A stretch of DNA of 16,176 bases from an uncultured Actinomyces sp. GTDB lineage: Bacteria > Actinomycetota > Actinomycetes > Actinomycetales > Actinomycetaceae. This document shows positions 1 to 8,322 of the stretch, piece by piece; position 1 is the stretch's first letter; each line of letters begins with the position of its first letter. The notes beneath the pieces were generated by a model. That model was not told the DNA's origin, did no database searches, and saw only the letters and a list, made by a program, of their open reading frames with translations. Position numbers and translations under genes: made by a program. The DNA is taken from contig USHU01000007.1 in NCBI GenBank assembly GCA_900554605.1, positions 1 through 16,176 on the forward strand. Reading direction: 5' to 3'.

Positions 1-386
1 ACCCCTCGGATTGCGAAGTTGTCCTTCGCCGCTTTACCCCTCTGACTCTTCCCGCGCTCTATCTGCCGGACCCGGATTTCGCGGGACGCCACGTCCAGCG
101 CAATTCTCAGGCACAGGCCTCGAAGATGTGGGCGGGGATCATGGGGGTCAGCGATCCTTTCGCGAATTCCAAGCCACCCCGGTTGGTTCTCAATCGCTCT
201 AACTCGCTCATCACGCGACTGATCCACGCAAGCAGTGTCCCGCAGACGGCCTCGAATGTTCTGCGCGGACTCTACGTCCAGAGCCTCTTGGCGGGACGGC
301 AAACTTTGGGACCCAAGGAACGCGCATGGGCTGCGCAGCTCCGTGGTTCCCTGCTTGATTCCGCACTCGACGACACCTCCAATTGA
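1..386 (+). CDS. Hsp90-family (HtpG-like) chaperone, C-terminal part only
   Basis: The reading frame is open from the left edge (first full codon at 3) to TGA at 384-386, giving the last 127 residues of a protein that begins outside the window. The pattern resembles the C-terminal dimerisation region of the divergent Hsp90-like ATPases of actinobacteria. An LRRF..LTLPALYL stretch comes first, then LVLNRSN.LITRL (about residues 60-72), then VLRGLYVQSLLAG and a closing helix rich in Leu. In family terms this is an ATP-driven protein-folding chaperone of the cytoplasm. The ATPase domain cannot be checked because it is not here. The tail ends in DDTSN, with no eukaryotic MEEVD motif. The TPR gene starts 32 nt further on, so the two are probably co-transcribed. 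Assignment is by remembered family pattern, not by search; an unrelated helical C-terminus remains possible. Confidence 0.66.
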   Translation, partial: PSDCEVVLRRFTPLTLPALYLPDPDFAGRHVQRNSQAQASKMWAGIMGVSDPFANSKPPRLVLNRSNSLITRLIHASSVPQTASNVLRGLYVQSLLAGRQTLGPKERAWAAQLRGSLLDSALDDTSN

Positions 387-418
387 TCGACCCCTTCTCT
401 TCAAAGGACCCTCCAGCC

Positions 419-3400
419 ATGCCAAATGCACAAGAAGTCCGCGAGCTCCTCGAGTACGCCTCGCAACTCCCCTGGGCTCCCTCTCGAAGCGCGCAGGTCG
501 CGCAAGCAGCGATGTGGGCAGATGCCCTCGAAGGTGAGACCGATCTGAAGATCGATGCCTACCTCGAACTCACCATGTCCTATCAGCAGGGAAATGAAGA
601 GTGGAAGGCTTTGGCCCCTCTTTCAACCCTCCTGAACATGTTCGAGAAGAATCCGATGGATTTTGATGCCGAGCAGATCGAAGAACTCGCATGGCTCTAC
701 AAGGGAACCGTGTCGGCCGCGGGGCGTAACCCCGCTGTTTCCCGCGAGCAGCTCGAGGAACTGACGACCGGTTTGGCGCGATTTGTCTCTGAACAGGGCT
801 TTTCCATGCACGTTGTCCACGGGGTGCGCGTCATGCTCGCACTGCGCAAGGGTGACCTTGACGAGGCCCGCGAGGCGCTGACCTTGTGGCGCGCAACCCC
901 TCGCGATGAGATCTGTGACTGCGCTGGCAGCGATCCTGAGAAGCAGATTGCCGAGGCCGCGGCCCGCAAGGACTGGGAGCGCGCGGTTGCCACCGCAATG
1001 CCACTCTTCGACGAGGAGGGGGCCTGCGCCGCTCAGCCTTACAGTATTCGCGCTCATGCAATGATTCCCCTCCTGATGTCTGGTCGTCCGGACACCGCTT
1101 GGGAAGCACACGTACGCTCATACCATAACCATCGTGGCGTCGCTAACAATATGGATTACCTTGGCCTGCACATGGAGTTCCTTGTGCGCTCAGGTAGGTG
1201 GCAACGCGCACTCGATATCTTGCGCGACAGCATCGCTTTGACTTCTCAGGCGGAGAACGCCTCGCTGCTCATGGATTATCTCCGAGGCGCCGCACTGACC
1301 GCGCGCGAGGCCGCTAGGCGCGGTAAGGGAGAGGATCCCTTGGGAGCGCTGTGCACGGGGCACTCCCAGTGGTGCGAGGGTCCACGACTTGACGCCAATG
1401 CGCCTCTGTCTGAGGTCGCCGATCGACTGAGCGGGTGGGCTTTAGACGTGGCTGCGCTCTTCGATAGGCGCAATGGAAATGACTACTGCACTGTGCTGAC
1501 TCGTGAAATTATTGAGGCTGGTCCCGTTGACGACGAGGCCGAAAAGCGTGCGAATAGCGAGTGGCGTTTTGAACTCGTGGGCGAACGCGAGAGTATGCCG
1601 GAGCCGATTTCTACGGTTGAAGGACAAGAGGCCCGCCCGATTCCTCCCTCGCGCTCTTCCCGCGGCAAGAGTGAAACGATTGATGAGACGGACCCCTATC
1701 CGGCCGTTGATTACAGCGTTCCGAAAGCTCCGACTTCGATGCGCGAAGCTTTTGATCGCTATATCGCAATTGGCGATGCCATTGGTTTCAGTGTTGAAAG
1801 CAATGTTCTCACCGACTGGGCCTTAGCTTCATCCGAAAACATCGCGGACCTGGACTTCGATACCAGCAATCCTGAAGAGGCTCTGCTCTTTGCCGACTTC
1901 GCAAAGACGCTCATGACATTAGGCAAACAATACAGCGCTTTCGAAGGTATCTATGCGCGCGTCGCACCGGTGATCGCCTCGATGAGCGATGATGCCCCGG
2001 TTGTTACTCCCGGTTTCTTTGCAAAGGTTTTCGGGCGAGCCGGCACAATCATGAGCCGCAAGGAATTGTTTAGCTCACAGCTCGAGCTCCTCAAGTATTC
2101 CTGCGAGTTCAGTCGTTTGTCGTGGCAAGGTGAAGAAGTCTCTGCCGATTTCCGCGCGAGCGTACGTGAATTCCTTGATCGCTTCACGAGTCAGATTGCC
2201 CAAATGGTGCCGACGATCAACCGCGGAAAGATCAGCGCATTCGATCTGTCCACCATCGAGGATAGCCTCTCGACCTGCGGCGAAAACTATCTCGAATGTG
2301 GCGATATTGAGAAGGCAATGCATAGCCTTGATATCTTCGAATCCCTGAAGCCGGCTTGCCTGCGCAGCGGTACCAAGCCAGAAGCCTTCAAGCGCACAAT
2401 CCTTTTGGAACGCGCCGAACTCGCTCTTGAGGCACAGGATTTTCGACGCGCAGCCCAGACAGCTGACCAAGTCCTACGCTCGACGACGCAGGACCCCTAC
2501 ACGGCTTTCTTCGCACGCTTGATCATTTGTGTCGCAAGTCTGAAGGCCGGTGAATCAGCCGAGGCAGCTTCCCAGGCAACGCGAATGAACGAGATCATTT
2601 CGCGTACACCTCTGCGTTCTCTTGGACTGGCCTAAACCAAGTTCATCACGGATGCTTTTGTCGCGGTGAGGCGACGCGAGGAAGCAATCGAAATCCTTGA
2701 GCAGGCGATTCTGTCCTGCACGGGATCTTGGTTTGGCAAAACGATGGCCGCCTTGTTGCGTACAGCGCTGGCAGAGTATTACCTGAACATTGACAACGAT
2801 CAGGAAGCCTTTGATACGGCAACAGCGGCAATTCCGGGACTGATCGAATGCGGTTGCTTCCCGACTGCCTCTCGTGCAGGCGAAATTGCGAATAAGGCAG
2901 CAGAGGAACTGGGCGATCGTTCGCTTCGTCTAACGGCCATCACGAACGCGCTCAAGGTTGCCGAGCGTATGAACGATCATTCTTCCGTCATTGCCCTACG
3001 TCGTATGCAGGCGAATGTCTACCTGACTGTTCCCTCTGGTAGCCCTTCGGATGACGATAAGGATCAGGCACTGCTGGCAGCAGAAGCTGGCATTTCATGG
3101 CTGGATTCTCATAGCGAAACCATTGATTCCGAGGAGCTTATTTTCCTTCGGGCGGGTATCGAGTACATCCGGGGATGGGTCTACATGAAGCGAAATGAGC
3201 CCGAGATCGCCATCCCGATTTTGAGGCAGTCCCACGAGATGCAAAAAGAGATTAAGGATAGCCAGAACTACCCCTTCCCACTTGCTGCATTGGCCGACTG
3301 TTACACCCAACTTGGTGATACAGATGCACTGCGTGACCTGGTCACTGAGCTCAATGAGACTGCGAAGAAGGCTCACTCCAGCGGGAGCAAGCTTCGCGCT

Positions 3401-3448
3401 CTTGCTCGAGATATTGAGAAGCAGCTCAGCGACCAAGGCGAGGCATAA
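419..3448 (+). pseudogene. TPR-like helical repeat protein, split by an in-frame TAA
   Basis: One frame runs from ATG 419 to TAA 3446-3448 (about 1,009 codons before the final stop), interrupted only by TAA at 2633-2635. The halves are 419-2635 (738 residues) and 2636-3448; the second could begin alone at GTG 2666, but no ribosome site precedes it. ATG 419 is preferred over TTG 383 because AAAGGA lies about 11 nt upstream. The protein is made of amphipathic helix pairs typical of TPR/SEL-type solenoids, such as SGRWQRALDILRDSIAL and RREEAIEILEQAIL. It also has a cysteine-containing DCAGSDPEKQI segment near residue 175. No signal peptide or membrane segment is seen. Helical periodicity continues across the stop, so this was one protein. 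Large TPR proteins commonly act as scaffolds; a partner role for the adjacent Hsp90-like protein is inference. The function is unknown. Confidence 0.72.
2633..2635 (+). other. In-frame nonsense codon (TAA) inside the TPR gene
   Basis: The codons before it encode SLGLA and those after it encode TKFITDAFVAVRRREEAIE, in the same frame with no indel. A single base change from CAA, GAA or AAA would restore one continuous reading frame to 3448. This could be a true mutation or a base-call error. Confidence 0.8.
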
Positions 3449-3472
3449 GGGGAAGACTTCAAGGACTCGGAA

Positions 3473-3498
3473 AAGCTGATAACCCCCAGCTTCGTTTT
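3473..3498 (+). terminator. Weak terminator-like hairpin after the TPR gene
   Basis: AAGCTG (3473-3478) pairs with CAGCTT (3487-3492) around an 8-nt loop and is followed by CGTTTTCT. The stem has only 6 bp and the U-tract is short, so it is a weak candidate, placed 25 nt after the stop codon. Confidence 0.35.
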
Positions 3499-3638
3499 CT
3501 GCCTCACTCCTGTAAACGTTCTTTGCCTCACGCTAACGAATCACTAGGACTTTCGTCGCACTACACTGGTTTTGTTCGGCGCGAACCGTAAGTATTCGCT
3601 TGATGGTTGATAGCTTGCGGGGCGTGCACACTTTAACC

Positions 3639-3644
3639 AAGGAG
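3639..3644 (+). promoter_or_regulatory. Ribosome binding site of the poxB-like gene
   Basis: AAGGAG sits 5 nt before ATG 3650, a near-ideal Shine-Dalgarno sequence that fixes the start. The 201-nt gap upstream (3449-3649) must hold the promoter, but I see no convincing -35/-10 pair in it. Confidence 0.8.
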
Positions 3645-3649
3645 CGACT

Positions 3650-5376
3650 ATGAACGTTGCAGAGCAGCTTGTTGCCCAACTCATCGACGCCGGCGTCCAC
3701 CGCGTCTATGGCATCGTTGGCGACTCACTCAACCCCGTCGTCGATGCAATCCGTAAGTCTGGCGGCAGCAAAAAGGGCGGGATTGACTGGGTTCACGTCC
3801 GTCATGAGGAAGCCGCTGCTTTCGCCGCGGCAGCCGAGGCCCAGCTCACCGGCAAGCTCGCTGTCTGCGCAGGTTCATGCGGCCCGGGAAACCTCCACCT
3901 CATTAATGGTCTCTATGACGCCCAACGCTCGGGCGCACCTGTCTTGGCTATCGCCTCGCACATTCCCAGCGTCCAGATCGGCCAGATGTACTTCCAGGAA
4001 ACCCACCCCGATCGCCTCTTCAACGAGTGCTCGGTCTATAACGAGCTGATTTCCAGCGCCGAGCAGGCACCCCGCGTCGTCAACGCCGCGATCCGCCATG
4101 CCGTTGAGCTTTCTGGAGTCTCGGTCATCAGTCTTCCTGGCGATGTCTCTGATCTCAAGGCAAGCTCGCCTTCACCAAAGTACGTTCCCTCCCGCCGTCC
4201 CGTGCTCACCCCGAATGAGGAGGATGTCCGCCAGCTCGCAGACGTCCTCAACCGTGCAAAGAAGGTTGCCATCTTTGCCGGTGCCGGTGTTGAGGGCGCA
4301 CACGATGAGGTCATCGAACTCGCTGATGTTTTGAAGGCCCCAATCGGCCATACTTTGCGCGGTAAGGATTTTATCCAGTACGACAACCCCTTTGATGTGG
4401 GTATGACCGGCCTGCTGGGTTATGGTGCCGCTGCTGAAGGCATGAACGATGCCGATGTTCTCATCATGCTGGGTACCGACTTCCCCTACGATCAGTTCCT
4501 GCCCAATACGTTCACCGTTCAGGTTGAGAACCGTCCAGAAAAGCTGGGCCGTCGTACCGATGTTTCGCTTCCCATTCACAGTGACGTCAAACCCCTGATC
4601 GCAGCGCTCTTACCGTTGCTTGACCGCGATCGTTCGGATGCTTTCCTCAAGGCAAAGATGAAGAAACACTCGAAGATCATGCACTCCCCCGTCGGCGCCT
4701 ACACGCGCAATGCGGAGCACATGAAGCCGATCCATCCCGAGTATGCGGCACACATCCTCAACGAGGTTGCTGCAAAGGATGCAGTCTTCACTGCCGACAC
4801 CGGTATGTGTAACGTGTGGACTGCGCGTTACATCGATCCCCTCGGGAGCCGTCGCCTGATTGGCTCTTTGCTCCACGGTTCGATGGCGAATGCTCTCCCG
4901 ATGGCTATTGGCGCCCAGGTCGCATACCCGAATCGTCAGGTTGTCTCGGTCTCGCAATGCTCTTGGGCGAATTGGTCACCGCGCGCATGCATGATTTGCC
5001 CATCAAGGTTGTCGTATTCAATAACTCGACGCTGGGCATGGTCAAGCTGGAGATGCTGGTTAACGGTCTTCCCGATTACGGCACCGATGTCCACGATGTC
5101 AACTACGCTGATGTTGCTTCTGCGGTCGGCTTCCACGGCGAGCGCGTCACGGAGCCAACGCGTCTGCGCGCGGCTCTCGAGGAAGCCTTCGCTTTCGACG
5201 GCCCGGCCCTGGTTGAAGTCATGACCGATCCGAATGCGCTTTCGCTTCCTCCTGAGATCCGTTCGGGCCAGGTGATTGGTTTCGCAACAGCGATGAGCAA
5301 GATCGTCTTAAACCGTGGCGCTGGCGAGGTCGTTTCAATGGCAACGTCGAATATGCGTAACATTCCGCGCTTGTAA
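3650..5376 (+). pseudogene. poxB: Pyruvate oxidase / pyruvate:quinone dehydrogenase, frameshifted
   Basis: PoxB-type enzymes use thiamine diphosphate and FAD to convert pyruvate to acetate and CO2, passing electrons to membrane quinone. The first 435 codons read in one frame: GIVGDSLNP near residue 22, RHEEAAAFAAAAEAQ with the cofactor-activating glutamate near residue 50, the oxidase-like GPGNLHLINGLYDA, and a central FAD-domain region. From about 4948 the protein continues in another frame as GLAMLLGELVTARMHDLPIK, VVVFNNSTLGMV, and on to TAA 5374-5376. The GDG half of the GDG...NN cofactor motif is missing at the junction while NN is retained. Restored length would be about 580 residues, normal for the family. 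The unshifted frame runs on to 5224 as nonsense. The NSTLGMVKLEM segment fits PoxB better than acetolactate synthase. A truncated product could not bind cofactor properly. Confidence 0.85.
4943..4954 (+). other. Deletion scar in poxB at a short direct repeat
   Basis: Two tandem GTCTCG units lie here. The GGTCTCG at 4948-4954 reads as ..G GTC TCG in the upstream frame and as GGT CTC G.. in the downstream frame. Homologues read VSVSGDGGLAM here. Putting back GDG between VSVS and GLAM needs 16 nt bounded by two GGTCTCG copies, which is 1 modulo 3 and matches the observed frame change exactly. Confidence 0.7.
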
Positions 5377-5383
5377 GCATGAG

Positions 5384-5425
5384 GTGAGGGGGCGCTTCCT
5401 GCATTCCCTCATAGCGCTTCTTCTC
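5384..5425 (+). terminator. Possible weak terminator after poxB
   Basis: TGAGGG (5385-5390) pairs with CCCTCA (5406-5411), extendable by one G-U pair, around a 15-nt loop, followed by a pyrimidine-rich stretch without a clean U-run. It lies 8 nt after the poxB stop. The rest of 5377-5460 shows nothing else. Confidence 0.3.
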
Positions 5426-5460
5426 CTTGACGAGGCCGTGGCCGGGCTGGCAATAAAAAG

Positions 5461-5534
5461 TCGGGGTGACAGGATTTGAACCTGCGACCCTCTGCTCCCA
5501 AAGCAGATGCGCTACCAAGCTGCGCTACACCCCG
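5461..5534 (-). tRNA. tRNA-Pro (anticodon UGG)
   Basis: The minus strand folds as a full cloverleaf. The 7-bp acceptor pairs CGGGGTG with CACCCCG, the D-arm contains AGCTTGGTAGC, the anticodon arm is TCTGC-TTTGGGA-GCAGA with TGG in the loop, and the T-arm contains GGTTCAAATCC. The discriminator is A. CCA is not encoded, so it must be added after transcription. The 3' end is followed by CTTTTTATT, a U-run that may end transcription. A TATTAT -10 candidate lies at 5563-5558. Confidence 0.95.
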
Positions 5535-5557
5535 TGAGACTGTCGTCTGCGGATCCC

Positions 5558-5611
5558 ATAATACGGGACTCCACCCTAAATTTCGCAATCGCACAAACAA
5601 TCAGGTAATAT
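5558..5611. promoter_or_regulatory. Divergent promoters for tRNA-Pro and tRNA-Gly
   Basis: The 87-nt gap between the two tRNA genes carries one -10 candidate per strand. On minus, TATTAT (5563-5558, five of six consensus bases) lies about 24 nt before tRNA-Pro, with TTGCGA upstream at a long 19-nt spacing. On plus, TAATAT (5606-5611) lies 10 nt before tRNA-Gly, with TTCGCA upstream at 18 nt. The -35 matches are only partial. Confidence 0.42.
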
Positions 5612-5621
5612 CGATCCGCAC

Positions 5622-5692
<71 letters not shown>

Positions 5693-5701
5693 CCGAAAGA
5701 A

Positions 5702-5732
5702 GGAGCCCCGGTTTTCCGGGGCCCCTTTCGTT
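5702..5732 (+). terminator. Rho-independent terminator of tRNA-Gly
   Basis: GCCCCGG (5706-5712) and CCGGGGC (5716-5722) form a 7-bp GC-rich stem with a TTTT loop. The stem is extended by GG/CC pairs beyond one mismatch and is followed by TTTCGTTATT. On the opposite strand the bases after the stem are GGCTCC rather than U-rich, so it works mainly for the plus strand. The remaining bases to the abi stop (5733-5775) show nothing. Confidence 0.8.
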
Positions 5733-5775
5733 ATTCAATAGAAGTTTCTCGCCCATGCTCGGTTCGTGTGTGCGT

Positions 5776-6726
5776 TCATTCGTTACCCAAAAGAACCTCG
5801 CGCGGCACCTCCCCATATCTCTTTGGGGTACTAATCCCATATGCGAGTAGCGGTTGGTTTTTAAGCAAAGGCTCAATGTATAACCCAAGCACGTCTTCGC
5901 AGATTCCGGCACGCTTCCCGAGATCATGCAGTGCAACAAGAATCTCATACACTGACTGTTCATCGAAAGGCCTGTAATCCCGCCGTATTCTCCTCTTTGT
6001 CTTCTGCAATGCGGGGCTGTCTCGGACAGAGATGTTCCACAATCGACCATAGTGAGCAGTTCGATTACGCAGATAAACGAAAGAGCGGACTTGCGAAGGC
6101 AAAACTCTTCGAGTAGTTCCCAAAGAGCTTGCCATTGCATCCAGAACTCCAGATTCACCGGATGCTTCGATCATTCGCGAAAGCGTTCCAAAACTCAGTG
6201 CCTCAACTGCAACCCAAATAGGCATCCTGTCGTATGCCTGAGGCACAAAATGCGAACCTTGTTTAATGTCATCCCGATAATGAGCAATAAATAAATCTTT
6301 ACTCCTATCTAGATCAGACAGTATTCGTTCTTGAATCAGGTCTTCATCGACCGATGGAGGTTGCGTGAAGCCTTTTCCGTAGGCAAAGGATTTTGACGGC
6401 GCAAAGGATTCGCCATAGTGATGAGCAAAGCGAGTCCTCAGGAGGATCTCACATTTTGCGAGCAACTCCTTACAAACGCTAGAGAGTTTTCTCTCCGCTT
6501 CATAGAGGTCATAAATCCTCTCAAAACTTGTTCCATCGATAAAGGAGTCATCACCGTAGCTCGGGTCTTTCTGCCAGTACCGGAAGTAACCCGAAAGACG
6601 GTAGTAGCTCACATAGGAAAGTAATCTTTCTGCGCGGCTCTGGTCCTTAATTCGCATACCACGCCGAACGAGCAACTCAAGCTGATCACCGTAGCTGAGC
6701 CACTTTTTATCTATCGAGGCATCCAT
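5776..6726 (-). CDS. Abi family (Abi_2, AbiD/AbiF-like) abortive-infection protein
   Basis: Abi_2 proteins are phage-defence factors thought to act as RNA-targeting HEPN-type toxins; the mode of action here is inferred from the family. The 316-residue protein starts YGDQLELLVRRGM, typical of the N-terminus, followed by LLSYVSYYRLSGYFRYW. A hallmark RNRTAHYGRLWN motif (Arg then His, R-x4-6-H type) lies near residue 220. No signal or membrane segment is seen. ATG 6726 is chosen because AAAGG lies 9 nt upstream. In-frame starts further up, at 6765 and TTG 6780, fall inside a hairpin with no ribosome site. GC is clearly lower than in flanking genes (one 60-nt sample is 45% against about 60% in ddl), and the gene sits beside tRNA-Gly, so it was probably acquired by transfer. 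No antitoxin or second Abi gene adjoins it. Confidence 0.85.
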   Translation of the reverse strand: MDASIDKKWLSYGDQLELLVRRGMRIKDQSRAERLLSYVSYYRLSGYFRYWQKDPSYGDDSFIDGTSFERIYDLYEAERKLSSVCKELLAKCEILLRTRFAHHYGESFAPSKSFAYGKGFTQPPSVDEDLIQERILSDLDRSKDLFIAHYRDDIKQGSHFVPQAYDRMPIWVAVEALSFGTLSRMIEASGESGVLDAMASSLGTTRRVLPSQVRSFVYLRNRTAHYGRLWNISVRDSPALQKTKRRIRRDYRPFDEQSVYEILVALHDLGKRAGICEDVLGLYIEPLLKNQPLLAYGISTPKRYGEVPREVLLGNE

Positions 6727-6746
6727 CAAACAGCACCTTTGCTGGT

Positions 6747-6803
6747 AAAAAATGGCCCCGGTCATTTGTGCATTACCCAAAGGGGAAGAGGCCTGACCGG
6801 GGC
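6747..6803 (-). terminator. Strong intrinsic terminator in the abi leader, downstream of adh
   Basis: On the minus strand GCCCCGGTCA (6803-6794) pairs perfectly over 10 bp with TGACCGGGGC (6764-6755), then comes CA and six U (6752-6747). The 29-nt loop is longer than usual. The element ends 20 nt before the abi start codon, so it would stop transcripts coming from adh and could also attenuate abi. On plus no U-run follows. Confidence 0.75.
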
Positions 6804-6903
6804 TCTGTTAAGGCTAGTCTACAGTACGCATAGCCTTCGAAAATGCAGTTTTTCTACGAGCAATCCATGCTGTGCATCACGAAATCACAGCAGTAACCAG
6901 TTC

Positions 6904-7947
6904 CTAGAACGTCGAGGTATCGATGACGAAGCGATAGCGCACTTTCGAGGCCACAACTTTGTCGTAGGCCTCAGTAATGGAATCACCATCGATGATCTCA
7001 ATCACGGGACGCACGCCGTGCTGGGCGCAAAACTCCAGCATTTCCTGAGTTTCAGCAATGCCACCGATCTGCGATCCTGCAACGACCTTGTTTCCATTGA
7101 CAACCGCTCGCATGGGGATCACCATCGGGTTCTCGGGCAAACCAACGTCAACGAAGACACCGAAAGGCTTGAGTGCCCGCACAAGTCCCGGATAATCCAG
7201 ATCGTCCGCGCTCACCGTGCAGATAATGATGTCAAAAGACGAGGCCAACGATTCGATCGTGCCCTCTTCCGAGGTTGCATAGAAGGCAGTGGCACCAAAA
7301 CGACGTGCATCCTCCTCCTTGGAACGCCCATGAGAAATCACCGAAACTTCCGCGCCCATCGCGGCCGCGATCTGGACACCCATATGTCCGAGGCCACCCA
7401 TGCCAACGATGGCGACTTTCTTTCCCGGTCCCGCACCCCAGCGGCGCAGCGGTGAGTACATGGTGATTCCCGCACACATCAAAGGCGCGGCATCACTGAG
7501 TTCCATTTCATCGGGAACATGGCAGCCAAAATCTGCACGTACCGTCATAGCCTGGGCATAGCCTCCAGCGGTCGGCTTCCCATCAGGACCCGCGCGGAAA
7601 GTCCAGTAGGCATGAGGATTATTGCAGAACTGTTCATGCCCGTCGGTGCAGTACTCGCATTGCCTGCACGAGCCCTGCAAACAACCGACGCCGATCCTGT
7701 CCCCTACCTTGAAATTCATGACTCCTTCACCGACCTTAGTCACCACGCCGGCAATCTCATGTCCACCCACAAAGGGGTACGGGATCGGCCCCCACTCGCT
7801 GCGCGCAGTGTGGATATCCGAGTGGCAGATTCCGGCATATTTAATGTCGAAGAGCACTTCTCCAGGGCCGGGCTCGCGGATATCAATGATGGTTGGGTGA
7901 TAAATCGAACGAGGATCATCGCAGGCATATGCGCGAACCTTGGGCAT
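6904..7947 (-). CDS. Zinc-dependent NADP(H) alcohol dehydrogenase (AdhC/YahK-like)
   Basis: This medium-chain dehydrogenase (347 residues) would interconvert aldehydes and alcohols in the cytoplasm; the substrate is unknown. The start is ATG 7947, with AAGGAG 7 nt upstream; the frame runs open further up only by entering tRNA-His. Catalytic zinc ligands are visible in GICHSDIH (Cys near residue 40) and GGHEIAGVV. The structural-zinc loop GSCRQCEYCTDGHEQFC carries four cysteines. The Rossmann motif is GMGGLGHMG, followed by SHGRSKEE; the small polar residue after the second strand favours NADP over NAD. The family match is to cinnamyl-alcohol-dehydrogenase-like enzymes of the YahK group. It appears monocistronic between the terminator upstream (8023-8059) and the one downstream (6747-6803). 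No convincing promoter is seen in the 75-nt leader. Confidence 0.92.
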   Translation of the reverse strand: MPKVRAYACDDPRSIYHPTIIDIREPGPGEVLFDIKYAGICHSDIHTARSEWGPIPYPFVGGHEIAGVVTKVGEGVMNFKVGDRIGVGCLQGSCRQCEYCTDGHEQFCNNPHAYWTFRAGPDGKPTAGGYAQAMTVRADFGCHVPDEMELSDAAPLMCAGITMYSPLRRWGAGPGKKVAIVGMGGLGHMGVQIAAAMGAEVSVISHGRSKEEDARRFGATAFYATSEEGTIESLASSFDIIICTVSADDLDYPGLVRALKPFGVFVDVGLPENPMVIPMRAVVNGNKVVAGSQIGGIAETQEMLEFCAQHGVRPVIEIIDGDSITEAYDKVVASKVRYRFVIDTSTF

Positions 7948-8022
7948 CGTGAACTCCTTCGTCAACGCTACGTGTGCCAACTGCGCATCAACGCATTGCC
8001 GAAACTCTAGCACCGCAACATG

Positions 8023-8059
8023 AGAAAAGTCCCGAAACCAAAGGCTTCGGGACTTTTCT
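8023..8059 (-). terminator. Rho-independent terminator of tRNA-His
   Basis: A perfect 14-bp inverted repeat, AGAAAAGTCCCGAA (8023-8036) and TTCGGGACTTTTCT (8046-8059), encloses a 9-nt loop. The A/T-rich outer arm supplies the U-tract on either strand, so it could work in both directions. It lies 5 nt past the tRNA-His 3' end and insulates adh from it. Confidence 0.82.
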
Positions 8060-8064
8060 ATCCG

Positions 8065-8138
8065 GGTGGCTGACGGGACTCGAACCCGCGACGTCCTGGA
8101 CCACAACCAGGTGCTCTACCAACTGAACTACAGCCACC
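8065..8138 (-). tRNA. tRNA-His (anticodon GUG)
   Basis: The minus strand gives a full cloverleaf. The acceptor pairs GTGGCTG with CAGCCAC, with the extra G at position -1 (base 8138) opposite C73 (8065), the identity feature of tRNA-His. The D-arm is GTTCAGTTGGTAGAGC, the anticodon arm CCTGG-TTGTGGT-CCAGG, and the T-arm GCGGG-TTCGAGT-CCCGT. CCA is not encoded. A TAGAGT -10 candidate about 30 nt upstream is weak. Confidence 0.95.
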
Positions 8139-8254
8139 ATTGAGCGCCGCGAAAAACGCAACGGGGAAACTCTAACATCAGTGCACGCAAAGTGAGAAAT
8201 CAGAAACGATAAGCGTGGCACTTACCACGAAGTTCACTCCCTCAATACGTAAAA

Positions 8255-8287
8255 CCGGCTCCCCCACCGCACAGGCAGGAGAGCCGG
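8255..8287 (-). terminator. Rho-independent terminator of the gpsA-ddl-ATP-grasp transcript
   Basis: On the minus strand CCGGCTC (8287-8281) pairs with GAGCCGG (8261-8255), extended by three more pairs including one wobble, then TTTTACG. It begins 35 nt after the ATP-grasp stop. The remaining bases between it and tRNA-His show no gene. Confidence 0.75.
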
Positions 8288-8322
8288 AATACGTGTCGAA
8301 TGCGTCCTTGTTATGCTCGCTC

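Noticed and set aside
623..1111. Open minus-strand frame of about 162 codons inside the TPR gene
   Set aside because: It is an antisense shadow with no start signals or recognisable motif.
2636..3448. The second half of the TPR gene as an independent gene starting at GTG 2666
   Set aside because: There is no ribosome site, and the frame and repeat character are continuous with the first half, so a split gene is more likely.
6727..6780. Longer abi starts at 6765 or 6780
   Set aside because: Both fall in the terminator hairpin and lack a ribosome site; ATG 6726 has AAAGG and fits the family N-terminus.
6739..7455. Open plus-strand frame of about 238 codons across the abi leader and adh
   Set aside because: It is an antisense shadow of the dehydrogenase, lacks family-like sequence, and has no ribosome site.
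7948..8106. Upstream extension of the alcohol dehydrogenase frame to 8106
   Set aside because: It runs through the terminator and into tRNA-His; ATG 7947 has an excellent ribosome site and matches the family N-terminus.
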